A DNA stretch of 64,000 bases from Syngnathus acus (GCF_901709675.1 NC_051093.1:2191053-2255052), one strand, 5' to 3'; counted from the stretch's first letter, positions 38,391-51,900 are shown. The notes: a model not told the origin generated them from the letters alone. Numbers and translations: made by a program.

Positions 38391-39322
38391 TACTGTATTG
38401 GCCCGAATATAAGACGACCCTGATTATAAGACGACCCCCTCTTTTTCAAGACTCAAGACTTTTTTAACACCAATATTAATTTTTATTCAGAAAATAATTA
38501 CAGTGCATCTGAAACAAATGCTTATAACAATATATTCGAGAGAAAACGCATGTTATTTTGCCTCATTCAAATCATGCAAAAACTGTCTATCACATCTTAA
38601 TATCTGAACATTTAAATATGTAAACTAAAGTGCAATCACATTTTTAAATGAATGGCTTCTGGGTTTTGAAATAGAATAGAATAGATCTTCATTGTCATTG
38701 TCACATGTACAACGAAATTTAAAAAGTGCCAACCGATCCGCGCATGCGATAAAAAATATATAGAATAAATAGAATAAAAAGATAAAAAAACAAGATAAAA
38801 ACCCACAGAAGAACATACACAGACATAATCATTTACGTTTAGCTGCATTCAATGTGACTACCGCTGTAGGGTAAAAACTGTTGGCGAATCTGCTAGTCCT
38901 CGACCTAATTAATCTGTAGCGTCTGCCTGATGGCAACAGTTCGAAAAGGGAGTGGCCAGGGTGGGAAGTGTCCTTCAGAATGTTCTGTGTTTTTTTGAGT
39001 AAATGTAAATAAACCAATCTACTGTGATAAAACAACAAAATTGCAATAACTGCATTAACCATCAAAGTGAAGTCTAACCGTCACTGTAGTCTTGAAAGAA
39101 ATCTGAATAAGGAAAAACATTGCAATAAAATAATGCAAACTGGTTTAAACTTGAGAGTAGCTGAGATCTCTCTCTTTTTTCTTCGTGACAGGGGTTTGCT
39201 TTGGCCTGGGGAGTTAAGTTAAGCATTCGCTTTAAAGATATCTGGCGCCATCTAGCGTTGTGAATGGGTATAATGTCTAGACCCCGAATATAACACCGTC
39301 TTATATTCGGGCCAATACGGTA
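38391..39322. mobile_element. MITE with 25-bp inverted ends, interrupted by a LINE fragment
   Basis: The left end (TACTGTATTGGCCCGAATAT, then AAGAC) and the inverted right end (39298-39322) differ by one base. The left side repeats TATAAGACGACCC twice. The end layout (TAC-GTATT-CC-ATAAG-CG) parallels the MITE at 508-1112, so the two look like related families. A LINE 3' piece occupies 38670-39066. Confidence 0.7.
38670..39066 (-). mobile_element. 5'-truncated LINE fragment (reverse transcriptase ORF C-terminus plus 3' tail)
   Basis: On the minus strand, 39065-38829 reads a remnant with ILKDTSHPGHSLFELLPSGR and RSRTSRFANSFYPTAV. This matches the conserved C-terminal end of CR1/L2/Rex-type LINE ORF2 proteins as I recall it. 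Downstream (38828-38670) lies a tail with the ACAATGACAATGAAGATC and TATTCTATTCTA words typical of these tails. Catalytic domains are absent, so it is a dead copy. Confidence 0.65.
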
Positions 39323-40729
39323 ATAGTAAAGTTTTCCCAAAAGAGTGGAACCTGTTAAAGCTACAAATGTAACCATTCTCTGATACGAGCTGCTTTGTGA
39401 TATTAGCGCTATCACTATACTTGGTGTTTCGTGATACTCACAATATGTCATGGGATTGCAAGACTATTGATATTTAGCTTGACTTTTTTAGAGCAGATTG
39501 GTTTTTCTTAAAAGTGCTGGTACCCCGGCAGTTGTTTGCAAAAGAGTACAAACGAGGCTCCTAGGTTGGTTGTTGCCTCTTTTTTTTTTCTCTCTTTCTA
39601 TGCTCACAATTCCATTATCTGACTCCCCGTGGTCTTCATCATCAGCAGTCTCCTCTTCCTCTCCTGCTGTCTCTGTTGAGTTTCTCAGTGTGTGTTGTGA
39701 CAAGGGGTGTAGGTCACCGTTTAGCCACAATTAGCACACAATCATGGCCGTACACTTCAGGGGTACAAAAAACAGCATACGGCAAAAAAAATAAATACGA
39801 ACATGATTGATAAATTCCCATGTCTTTTTTGAGACTTTTTGCGGCTCTGCAGGATGCTACCGAGTCAAATCGGTTGCCAGGGCCGCCGGTGCTCACTGGC
39901 AACCCACGCTCTGGTACTGCTGGGCTGGCAGCAACCACCACTTCCTGTTTATGTCGTGAGTGACGGGTCGCCGAGTCTGCCTGACAGCTCGTTAGCGAGG
40001 AGGTGGCCGTCAGTCATCAGGCCCAAAAAAATGAAAGGCGATGCTGAGACGATAGCCATTTTCAGTGGTCGCTTTATTAGCCTGCACGTGTTACGATAGT
40101 CTTCCCTTTTGCTTGTCAGAAACAGAGCAGGTGTACCTAATCCAGTGTCCATCGCCTGCAGTGAGGAGTCGCCCGTGTTCAACACGCATTGTCGCCATCA
40201 TGGCATGTTGCATGCATGCGAGGATGGCGGCAGAGGGGCGTCTTGAGGGGGCAAACGCGCCACTTTTCTACCGCTTACATAACCACAGAGCAGGCTGGCG
40301 CCGGGCCCAAACCCTTCAGGTCGACTTCGGGTCCCCTCTCTGCAGGGACGCTGCCCCACCCTCTGCTGCCCCCTCCCCCCAACCGTCTAATCACTTTGTC
40401 TGATAACTCTGATGAGATTTCTCCTGATGGATGCCGTATGTTACGGAGACGGACATCTCGCTGACATTCCAATTACATTTTCCTCACAGCCTGATCAACA
40501 AATCAAATCAGATTCTCTCCAGGAAAACAGACGCAAAGGCGCCGTGCGAAGGCAACGCCGTTTTGGAAAGCAAACGCGCTGGCCTCGTTAGCCTCGGTGA
40601 GATGTTAGCAGCTGACTTTGACTTTGAGCTTCAATGAAATAAGCAACGACGACCTGTGCAGCTTTTTCACTTTGGCTTCACTTGCTTGTGATCAACATGT
40701 GTGCTGGATTCGGAAACATTTGGTGAGGT

Positions 40730-41370
40730 TTCCAGTCATAACAGTATCGTGATACCAGTTGTATCGTGAAACTCCCAATATATCAATGTCATAATGCGTG
40801 TATATTGGTTCCAATTGTATTGTGATACTGGCTATATCATGATATTAGCTGTGTCGTAATACTTGTCATAACGTTGTTCTATACAGGCTAGGAATATTCG
40901 TATTGATTGCATCAGGATACGAGCAGCATCGTCACCCTACTTGTATCGTAATACTCGTCGTATTGTGTCACTAGTAGCATTGACGAATGAAGTGTACCTT
41001 TATATAGCTGTATCATAAATCTGGCTGTATTATAGTACTGGCAGTATCATAATACTTGGTATTTCATGCTACCAGCTATACAGTGAACTTGTATCATGAT
41101 ACTTGTTGTATTATGATATTAGTAAGTATAGTTGTATACTGGGATAGCATAGTCTTAATTGTATTGTGATGCCATAAGTTTCCCGAGACCAGCTGTATCA
41201 TGTTACCCGTGTATCATGGTACTAGTTGTATTGTCATACTAGCTATATCGTGCTACAAAAAGCTTGAAAGTGGGCAGTTTATTGGGCAATTTAACGGCAC
41301 AACTGTATCATGATGATACAGCTGTATCGACCTAACAGTGTCGTGACACCAGCTGTATAGTGGCACTCGT
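40730..41370. repeat. Degenerate array of GTATCRTGATAC-type palindromic words
   Basis: Some 25-30 imperfect copies of a unit of about 17-20 bases, such as GTATCGTGATACCAGCT, TTGTATTGTGATACTGGC and TATCATGATATTAGCTG. Each carries a short self-complementary core. Scattered outlying copies occur at 37170-37330, 37610-37730 and 39390-39450. Confidence 0.7.
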
Positions 41371-41395
41371 AATTCCAGTAACTATACTGGAACCA

Positions 41396-41404
41396 CACAC
41401 ACGC

Positions 41405-41488
<84 letters not shown>

Positions 41489-41813
41489 CCCTCCACATCG
41501 CTGCCGCTACCACCATCAGCACATCTCCAGGGACCCATCCAGCAACAGCAGCAGTAGCAGCAGCACTATTGTTACTATAATTGTGACCTAATCACAGCTG
41601 TAATAGCACAGATATCATGCTATACGTAGGTAGCGCATACACACACGCGCGCACGTACACACACACCTACGCACACACACACACACACACACACGTCCCC
41701 TCTGGGCTGCAAGGGGCCATTACCCTCCATACACACACACAGCCACACACGCACAAACACATACACACACAGCAACACCTCTAATACATCAGTGTGTCTT
41801 TAGTCGAGAGAGT

Positions 41814-41854
<41 letters not shown>
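41396..41854. repeat. (CA)n, (CA)n and (GA)n microsatellite cluster
   Basis: (CA)n at 41396-41487, CA/CG-rich at 41639-41694, CA at 41730-41770, and (GA)n at 41808-41854. The GA run borders a G/A-rich segment that might be part of an upstream syt3 exon. Confidence 0.9.
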
Positions 41855-41855
<1 letters not shown>

Positions 41856-42161
41856 CAGGGAATTAGTATTCCGAGCACAGGGCGGGAAGCTGAGAGCGAG
41901 CATCCAGCAAGGAAGGAGGAGGACGAGGAGGAGGAGGGTTAGGAATATTAGAGCGAACAGGAGGGTTGCCATCATTTGCTCCATTTCTCTCCGACGTCGT
42001 CAGCGCATCCCGGAGCGTGCGTGAGAGGAAGAGGAAGAAAGGGAAAGAGGTGGGAGGGAAAAAAAACACGCTGGGAATGCTTGCCTTTGTCGCTGTCCCC
42101 CTCCACTCGTGTTTTTACCTGACGTGACGGCAGCAAGTGGCGAGATTCGTGCACGTTCCAC
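41855..42161 (+). promoter_or_regulatory. Candidate upstream syt3 promoter / untranslated exon
   Basis: A G/A-rich segment ending in a possible cg|gtaggc donor at 42162. It is suggested only because the syt3 start exon has an upstream acceptor (45787) and needs an earlier untranslated exon. No TATA box. Confidence 0.2.
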
Positions 42162-42169
42162 GGTAGGCA

Positions 42170-43400
42170 AGCGCGCACTCTCACACGCCTATATCCCGTG
42201 ACGTGCGCGCGCACATCAATGTCTTATGTGTAGCGCGCACGGCGTTCATATTGCTTTTTTTAGCGGGGGTGGGGGGATGTACTGTAGACGCTATAACTTT
42301 GTATTTGAAAAAAAAGGGCCGGCAGCAGCAGACGTTCTCGGATGACGCGCGCGCACGACAACCTGGTGTGTGTGTGTGCGCCCGCGCGTCCGTCAACCAT
42401 CTCCTCTCCCTTGCTTGCAGTTCTCGCGGGGCCACGCCCCTTTACCTTGACCACCGAATGTGATTCATGCAAATTGCAGGCGTGGTGCATGCGTGAGCCG
42501 TCCACCGAGGCTGCAAAGAAAAGGGTTTCTGTTCCAGCAGAACATGGCAGCGTGTGTGTGTAGCATCTACCCTCAACGTGTTTACTGTACGTACAAAGAG
42601 ATACAGGACCTAGAGCAGGCTGCTAGGTCTCAGCTAATCTCACCGTAAATCCGGCCCATCATGGCACAAAGACGGCGTCCAGACCGTAAGACGTCAAGTG
42701 ATGTCAAAGTCGTGACCTCTAGTTCTGATTGTGAAATCGGCCCATTTGTGAACCAGAAAAAAAAAACACAGAAGGAAGGCGGAGCAGACAGGAGCAATCG
42801 AAAGCAGAAACATCTCATTAGGCATAACCGATGGATTAGCGGGGGAGATAAATGAGCCAAAGTGTGCTCGTTAAGTCGCCTGAGTCCTTAAAAATAAATA
42901 ATTGAAGTGGTCCACGCTTTGTCAATTAAGTCATGTGGTGAAGCTTTGTAAACAAGAAGCTGTACGTATGGCGTATCTTTGTCAACAAAGAGGCTGCGAA
43001 GGTGATTGAAGGCGGACGCTATTGATCCATATCGTTCCTCGCTGGAACAACATGTTTTATTCAGTGTGCATGCCATTGCCGCTTTGGTTGGCTCTAATGT
43101 CCCGCACTGTCCCAATGTCAGCATTCCCAAACCAAACCGGCTCCATTCCGCTCAGCTGTGGGATATGTTTGAAATGTGTGAAGCTCAGAGTTCAAAGCAA
43201 ACATGGCGCGTCGGCATTTTGCTGTTCTGCTGCCAACGGAACTGAAGTGAAATGCTTTTTGAATCCAGGTTGTTTTGTGAGGCACATTGAGTTACCTTGT
43301 GTATGAAATGCACTACGTAAATAAAGCCGCTGAGGTTTTGCTTTACCTTCACTCTGAAAAATAATCACTGCTAAATGTTTTGCTTGCCTTGAGTTTTGTA
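42170..43400. other. Intergenic or syt3 5' intron, nothing recognised
   Basis: Short frames on both strands lack splice context or family similarity. CG-rich around 42200-42380. Confidence 0.4.
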
Positions 43401-44170
43401 TTCATCTTGATCGGAATCGACAAGTAAGGGAATTCTGTCGTCCCTTTTGTCACCCTCACTCCTAATTCTTCAATTGTACTCCTTATCTGAAAAGGGGATT
43501 CCAAAATCCCTCATAAACATGCTTGGATTGGGATTTTTGGTAAGCAAGAATTCCATGACCTTTATTTTCCCTCTCGCCCTTTTCCCACCATTCCCAAATG
43601 TGATTCAATGACTCCGTCACTCTCGAAATAATCCCTATCTAAATCTTCTGCTAGGGTTGGGATTTCTTATTTGTCATCACTCTCAAAAGAAATCCTGGAG
43701 TCAGGAATTCCAGCATACTTGTTTTTTCTCCTGTCAAACGTGCTCTTAATCCAGTCATTTTCAAATCCAGTCAAGGTGTAAAGAAAGACACAGTGGAAAT
43801 AATCCCACATCTCAAAGCGAGGGGATTCCGTTGTTTTCCCTTTTCCCAAATATAGCCAAGGTGTGTTATTCACACCGGATTAAAATATTTGACATGGCCA
43901 CCGTTTTGCAAATAATACCTCACAAACCTTCGACGTGGGTCGGGATTTGTTTTTGGTCTTTCTCCGAGTCTCTGTGCAAGGGAAACCCACCTTTCCCAGC
44001 CCTTTTCAAATCCACCCAATAGAGATTCTAAAATCCCGCTGCTCGGTTAATAATCCCGCTTCAACGTCGCGATGTGTTGTTTATCGGGATCTCCGAGCAA
44101 CGGAATCCCCTCGTCTACATCGTCAATCCCGACAGCTGTACTCTTAATCCAGTCATTCCAAAATACAGTC
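43400..44170. repeat. Highly diverged tandem repeat with GGGATTCCAAAATCCC-like words
   Basis: Words such as GGGATTCC, AATCCCxCT, ATCCAGTCATTTTCAAATCC and AATAATCCC recur at irregular spacing over about 750 bases. Looks like an eroded minisatellite with a self-complementary core. No coding signal. Confidence 0.4.
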
Positions 44171-45787
44171 AGGCTATACAAAGGAATATTATATATTGGT
44201 GTTTTTGTTGTTGTTTCACTTGTTTGCTTGTTTGGAATTTACAGCTCAAGTAGATTGGGAAATTTTACTTAGCAAAGAGAAGTGAAGCGAGCCGTAGCGT
44301 AATCTGAAATTTAGGTCGTTCTCTCTGCACTTTGCGCTCCGTTGATGTCGAAGTAGCTTTTATGGACTTCTCCGCCCAGCTGTGTTGTGGGAATTCCAGT
44401 CCACTGCTGGGAATGATGCAACATAAACAGCTCATCGCTTTTACGGCCTCTCGAATTGACAAAGTAATGGCAGACGTTAAAAAAAAACCAGAGCCGCAGC
44501 TCGTTAATGATTAATTGGACGTCGTCGGTTGAATTTTTAGCTCGGCCGCCTTCCTTTCCGTCCGTTGTCTTTTAATCTGACCGCCTATCATCCCCCGCCA
44601 CTTTCCTGTCGTGCTCCATAATGAGAAGCCGACCTTGTCTGGTGGCACAGCGGCGACAGGGCGGCCCGCTGAGAATATCGATCCCGAGCGGCTCGCCAGT
44701 CACTGGAGCGTCTGCGGGAGGTTTTGTGTTGCCGCGAGTACTCAAAAGGCTCCGTTATCGCACAGTCAGGGAAACGTTGCGCTTTCATGACTTAGTTGCT
44801 TAGCCCTTTTAGCGCTAACTGGACCTTTACAAACTCAGAGCGTACCAAACTTGCAAGATGACATCTTTGGATGTCAACAATGTCTTTGGCCGCTTGCCGT
44901 CCACCCCCAGGCCGTCGGCCTCTTGGCTGCCAGACAGCCATTGCTCATCGTGAGACGTCCTCGTTTAAAAGTCACTCAGACAGATTTACTGGAGCGGGGC
45001 TGCATGTTAGCAATATTGGATCTGCTTGTTGTTCCCCCAATTTTGGATTCCAGCGCACGCTGTCACGGCCAGATAAATAGACTTAAGTGCTTCTCCCTGA
45101 AATGGACAGACTATCCTGACGTGACAGTCTGCGACCATTCGAAGCTGGCGAGACCAGGTTCACCCGCTTCATTTTCGCCAAGTGCGGCTGATTGACTTAT
45201 TGATAGATTGACTGGCGCATTGACGAGGATTCTGGCCGCCAGCTGCCGCTCAAAATGATCAACTACCCCCCCGAACGGCATCTGGCGACGCAGGGATCGA
45301 TAGTCCCGGTTCGCTCGAATGCGCTTGGAGAAGTCGCTCTTCAAGATGACCTCCCGCCGCTTTTTGCCTTTGATTCATTCGTGTGCCTAATAACGAGTCT
45401 TCGGTTATCCCCGGAGGCCTTCAGACTGTGAGAGTTTTATGCTCTGACCTGCTTTTTTGACAGAACAAGTTCAAAAACAAAAGTTTTCCAGGAGCTAATT
45501 AGCATGCTTCTTAATGTGTTGGCATTGGAAACTTTGAGACTTTGATTGGTTTCTTTTATTGGTGCGCTTTCAGGTGATGTCAGGCAGCTTGGAGAGTCCT
45601 TCCAGGAAGTCGGTGCTGATTGGCTGATTGGTTTCAGCCCAAGGACTAAGAAGCAAGCCGCTTGTTTCGCTCTTTAGCAACGTGACAACATGCTAAAGGT
45701 TACACGCACACACAAACAGACACACACGCACCATTAACACACATAACCAGACATTCCGGTGCCTTTGCTGTCAAATTGTTTTTCCAG
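44171..45787. other. Probable syt3 5' intron, no gene recognised
   Basis: Moderate GC, with scattered short frames lacking support. It ends in a strong pyrimidine tract and CAG at 45785-45787. Confidence 0.45.
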
Positions 45788-45939
45788 TCCAAGTGAGTCG
45801 GCGGGCTCGGTCACTCCTTGATGGGCCCGTCATTCCGGTCCGCGTGATCCGGCCCCGACGTTCCCGGGCCGAGCCTCGTCTCTCGGGCGCTGCGCTGTGA
45901 CTGGCCGAGTGCGGGCCGGAGTGCGATGCGGATTGGAGG
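45788..45939 (+). promoter_or_regulatory. syt3: syt3 5'UTR segment with two upstream ORFs
   Basis: GC-rich leader after the acceptor at 45787. One uORF opens at 45820 (8 codons). Another (45926-45982) runs out of frame across the syt3 ATG. The main ATG has A at -3 and is the stronger context. Confidence 0.55.
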
Positions 45940-48900
45940 ATGTCGGGCGACTGGGATGAAGACTTGTGCAAGAAAGCGCTGATGCTGGTGGAGGAGCTTT
46001 GCTTCAACTCGCCTCGCGGGCACAGCCAGAGCGAACTTTGCCAGGAGTTCAGCTACCTGATCAGGGGACGCAACAGACAGCTGGACGCAGGTAACGAATC
46101 TGGACCCAAACGTACTATTTGAAATATTCATGGGTTTTACGGGCCCCCGAAGAGTCTCACTACGAGAGCTCTGACTGTTAGCGCCGATGGACTCGTCGCC
46201 AAACGCTCTGATGTTGATTAGCGCTGCCGCTGCTGTGTAGATTAGCCCGGATCGGTCTCCGCCTCGGGAGATTTGCAGAGAAAATGTCACAGCGCGACCT
46301 GAGGCCGTTTTGTGTCTGTGAGGTGGCAAAAAGGATTTGTAAGCAGAGCGGCAAGCTTGGTTTTTGACTTTTTGTCATGGCTGATTATTTTTGTCTTGTG
46401 ACTGGCTGATTGTGAGACACTTTAAAGCGCTTCAGCTTGGTTTTTGACATTTTGTTATCGCTAATTGTTTTTGTCTTGTGAGTGCTGATTGTGAGACAAT
46501 TTAAAGCGCTTCAGTGCATTCATTTACCATTTGATTTGTTTGTTACTTTTGTCTTTGGTTTTGTTCTTTATTTTCTTGTCAGGTTTGTCTTGAATGATAT
46601 TTTGCCTTTTTATTTGCCTTTGAATTTTTTTAATTATGTTTTTGTTATTTTGGACTTTGATTTTTTTTTCTCTTTGGTGAATCCTCTCAATATTTTTGTT
46701 TGTGGCCATTGATTTTATGATTGCTTTTGTCTGAGGTTTCATTCTAGATTCTTATTTTGGTTCTCACTGTCTATGTTGCCATTTCCATACAGGTTATTTG
46801 TGCTGGTGTCTTTATTTTCTCCTTAAATGTAGCATCAAAGCGTTTCCTCGGCTTCTACTTCCCTTTTGCTTTTTTTTTTTAACACCCGCTCTCTTCCTCC
46901 TCTCTTTTTCCCTCCCCCAATCAATACTTGAACCTTTCTCATCGTCCTCGCCGGGCTCGGCCGTAAATCACCGCCAGCTTGTTTTCTCCCGCCTCTCCTT
47001 CACACGTGCTCGTTTTCATCGACTTCCTCGGGACAAATAAAAAGCAGGAGCAGACGCGTTGGGCTGAAACCGTCTCCGTCCGTCTATTATTGTCCCCAGA
47101 GGCTTTCTGAATATTTCCCCCGATCTAAACAAGGCTAGTCCAATATGAAAAAGTCCCCCCCCGCCCCCCGTCTTCTCAGTAATATTGCTGAGGAACAAGT
47201 GCTGATTAATGACATACACAGACTGATGAATAATTCACAGGAGGTAGGCAGGCAGGCAGAGGGCATCATGGGAAAAGCGCCAGCAAGCAGCCAGTGTTTT
47301 CCAGATGCTTTTCACAATTCCGCCGTTGAGTGATTGAACGTCTTGGCCCAAGAAACGATGACCTTGAGAAAGGAACACTTTTTATTTGATAACTTCAGGC
47401 CAGAATTGTGTGGTGTTGTTTTTTTTGCGACGGGGGTCTCAGTAAATGTGGAGGGAATTATAAAGCCTGCCAAAGCTACATGTTGTTTGTTTTCTAGCTA
47501 GCTATCAGTTTGTCAATGGTTTGCGTTTGCAGAGATTTCGGTGAGCCTGCTGTCGGTGATCGTGACGTTCTGCGGCATCGTGCTGCTGTCGGTGTCGCTC
47601 TTTGTGTCGTGGAAGCTGTGCTGGCTGCCATGGCGGGACAAGGAGGGCGGTGGCCTGAGCCTGACCTCGGGGCTTCTGCCGGGGAGCGCCGGGGTGGGCG
47701 GCGCCCCCGGTTCCTCCTTCCTACCGCCGCTGCTGCAGCGCAAGGAGGGCCAGTCGTCGTCGTCGCTCTACCCCTCGCTCGGCCAGCAGGGGCAGCACCA
47801 CCCGCACTTCTCTGACCTGGTGGGGCTGGAGAGAGGCGATGGTGGCGGCGGTGGCGGCGTGGTGGGTGGCCCTCATGAGACACAGGAGCACTCCTACCTG
47901 GACATGGACTCATACCCCAACAACGCCGGTGAGACCTGCTCTTAATTACACAAACGGTTTCTATATTTTTGCAATAAAATGCAAAGAAAAAGCAAAACAG
48001 CCTTGTATGGTGAGTGAGCTGTTCCTAATGAATTGCCCTGTGAGTGTATGCTACACTGCTATATAAAGTGTGTGTGCATGTGTGCTATAAATAGCCTGCA
48101 CTGCACTTCCGTCTCCAGTCTTGCAAGGGGGGGGGCGGGCGATGCCTGCTTGGGCTGGCCCCCCATAGAATATGACCGATTGGGACATTTTGGTGTCTCC
48201 ATGGCGATGGCTCCTGTTTATCATTTTGTGTCCTTTACAAAATCTGCATGTAAAGCAGCTTTTCTTCTTGTTTTGTTTTATTATTTGGTTCAGGGACGCT
48301 GAAGCTGAGCCAAACGTCTCCGGACGTGCCCAACTCGGAAGGGGGCGCACAGCCCCATAAAGATCTGCCCAACGCCGTCTCCCAGCAGCAGGTCACCGCC
48401 CGGTCAGTTCGCCTCCACTTCCCCCCCATAACCCGAAAAAAATGACCAACTCTATTTTAATGAAATTTGTTTTTGTTGTTGAAAATAAATATGACTTTAT
48501 TCTTGCAGAATTACAAAGTTCCTCTTGGGGGGAAAAATATGAAAGTGTTGAGTTGAATCATCAAATTAATTTGCTCACCTTATAAAAGCCTGACGGCACT
48601 TAAACACATATTTAGTTTTTATTAGAGCAGGCTTGAGAAACACTTTACAATTAGGCCGAATTGTTAAAAAAGGTCACACTAATCATCACTTGATACTCAG
48701 TTGTGTGCGTGTGTGCGTGCGTTCAGGCCCAAGCCAATGACTCACCAGCTGTCCAGTCCCGACTTCCACGGCGAGGAGAAGGAGCAGGTGACCAGCATCG
48801 GCCAGATCAAACCCGAGCTGTACCGGCCCAAAGGTGACCAGGGTGACGGCAAGCAGGGAGAAGCCTGCGGCAAGATCAGCTTCCTGCTGCGTTACGCCTT

Positions 48901-51900
48901 CAAGTGAGTTCGCACACACACACACACACACATCATCGAAGTTGGTGGGAAGATGCTGAGTCAGCGTCTGCACTGAGCCTTATTGACTTCGCTGGCCGCC
49001 ACCTTCAAAACTGCCTGAAATCCTCCCAAAACGTCTCCAATGTTATTTTCACCTCCAGCAACCTTTTTGCAGCTCACAATGCTGCTGTACGCTCACTGGA
49101 TATGACATTAGGGACGCTTAACCTGTACAATCTAAGTGCTGTCTAATTTTCTTGTTAGAACTGAATTCAATGAAAGCGTGAGGGTCTGTGATTCTTCAGT
49201 GACTGATCAGCTTTCTTGACAATATTTTTAAAGCTTGAAAAACAAATACATTACTCCAGTGGTGAGGGCATCACTTGGCGTTCCTCCCTGACAAGCTATC
49301 GGCTTTTCCCGCATGGCCCATGTGTCGGGTTTTAATGGGCTTGCCGATTGAATCTTTGTTCCCGTAGGAACACGAGGAAGATTGACTCTGTTGTTGTGAT
49401 GCCGACAGGGTCTGTCGGTGTTATCGCGCGTTAGCAACATGCTATCACACAAACACACGCGCGTGCCGCTTTGGCTGCTGTAATGAGCCTCCAGAGTGTG
49501 GAGCATTATATCATAAATCATTCTGCACCGGCCTTCCTAAATGGGCCACATGAATGCTTTTCATCATGCGGCCATCCCGCCGCCTGGCTAATTCCCGCCA
49601 TGCGTGTTTGTGTTGCTATGTGTGTGCGTGTGTGTTGTTGCGCTTTCATGCGGCTCAGCATTTATAATTAATGCGCCGCCTTTTACTTTTCTGACCATCA
49701 GCAGTTTGCAGCGCCGTCGCAATGCTTCAACGTGTCGCCGTCGCCGCCAGCTAGCTAGCGCCGCGAAAAAAACAAAACGTCAAGAATGCGAGCTCGTTTT
49801 TAAAAAACGCCCACTTTGTCAGTGGCAGTGCATTACGCTGAGAAGACTTTTCAGTAGCTTGCGGGCTCTCCTCCAGTGTGGAAGTTCTCCAAAATATGAG
49901 TCACGGCTTTGTCACAGTGCGCTATAAAACTATAATAAATATTTATTTATACGTCTTGGCTTGTTTTCCTAACCCACTCAGCGGATACCTGTGGTTTTCG
50001 AGATGATTGGGTTTCTCTACCCAAGGTTGGGTTAATTATGTTGACCCAGGAGAAGATTGGATTTGGCTGTGCGGAAAAACCGAAACCAGACGCCATTTTG
50101 GACAGCCATCTCCTGTCGATTCAATCAAATGAAATGAAACTGGAACAATGAGGTAGAAAATCAAATGTGTCCAGGCTTTGTTGATGTTATGGCCGTCATC
50201 TCCCTCTGCGATCGCGTGTAATTGCCTTAATGGAGGTGAACACGTGCACACCCATTGGCCACTCGGTCGCCTTGTCGACGAGCTCGTGCAGCGCATTTGC
50301 GCCCGAAAGTTCACGTCGAGCGACTAATGAAGTGGCGACACGCCGACTAATAAGCGGAGGCGTCGTTTAACGAGGTCTGATTAGTGGCCGCCTGTTAATT
50401 AAATACACCTCGTAGTGACACACACGCACGCATATGCGAGTTGCTGTGCTATTCTGGTCCAGCATTGCTCCAGAGACATCCGACCTCCCACCTTGTTTTT
50501 TGTGTACGCTGCCAGTCCAGGTGTGTGTGGGCCGAGCATGTCTGGCGCGTTGGCTTAAACAGGCACGTTTGTGTTCTGCATGTGTGTCAGCACTGAGCAG
50601 CTGGTGGTGAAGATCCTCAAGGCCTTGGATTTGCCCGCCAAGGATGCCAACGGCTTTTCCGACCCTTACGTCAAGATCTACCTGCTGCCTGACCGCAAGA
50701 AGAAGTTCCAGACAAAGGTAGGCTCACCCCGCCAAGGTTTGCTGCCTCAATGAGTGAAACAGGGGTGTTATGTCAACAAAGGTTGTCGCGTGTTGTCGCC
50801 CACTTGAGGTGAGGGAGGGTAATGGATTCAAAACAGGCAACTTTGTGATTTGAAATGTCGGTGATGTGTTGAAGCAACAGCGGAATGTGGGCCTCATTCA
50901 GCTCGCTGTCTCATTGCCGTCCGCTCCATCCGCTTCCTGTTAGCTCGCGCCACTAACAGGAGATGATGGGGCGTTAATAATAAGCGGGAGTGACAGATCC
51001 TCTCAGGTTGGATTTGAACGACTGAGCGAACATCGGAAACCGACGCATCCTTGTCGTCTGTGTTCATTCCGTCAATCGCTTCAATTCCCGCGCCGAATCC
51101 GAACACTGCATAAAAGGAGCGAGTCGATCCACTCGTTTTAGCTTCTTTGGTGTCGGAAGCCAAAACAGGAAATATGGCATTTTTAACCAAGGTCAATTGG
51201 ATTCTCTGTCTCTGTCGGAAAATGGTAGAAAGTTAATTTGGTGCTTAAAGGTTACTCATCATTCTCAAGGACGTGCCAGTGAGAACGAGTTCTGCTATTA
51301 ATCACGGGGCGCGCCGATCGTGTGAGGCCCTTTTTGTTTTCGACGCCTCCTGAAAAGTGCCCGTTGGTGGTCCGGAAATGGGGGAATGAAACGTGCGAAG
51401 CGTTAAGCGACCATGACGGGATAACAGCGAGAGAGGCGGCCAGATAAGAAGCGAGAATCACTGAAGGTGTCACAGGAATTAATAGCTTCTCTAGAAACCA
51501 GGCAATTGTGCCAGTCCCCCGTGTGCGTGCGTGTGCGTGTGTATGTGCGTGTGTGTTTGTGCGCGTGTGTGTGTGCGTGCTTGTGGGCGCGTGTATCCTA
51601 TTTTTCATGCCTGAGGAGAGATAGTACACGGTTTAAGAGGGAGCAGACAGAGATGAAAGAGAGAACAATATGAGCAAAGACAACAGCAACAGCATCAGCG
51701 ACAGCTGCTGGTACCCGGTTGCGGGGAGAAACGAGAGCAGAAAAAAAGGACAAGAACACTTGTTGGAAAATGGTTGAGCAGGCAGGTGATAACGAACCTG
51801 AATAAGTGACGACAATAAACGAGTCTGTCGTGATTTGCGTCTCTGGCCGCAGGTGCACCGAAAGACGCTGAACCCCGTCTTCAACGAGACATTCCAGTTC

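Noticed and set aside
40730-41370. CRISPR-like array from regularly recurring palindromic words
   Set aside because: Units are diverged with no constant repeat-spacer alternation, and the DNA is vertebrate.
46482-46742. Hydrophobic 76-codon plus-strand frame in syt3 intron 1
   Set aside because: Phe/Leu/Val-rich because of TTTG-type low complexity, and inside a confirmed intron.
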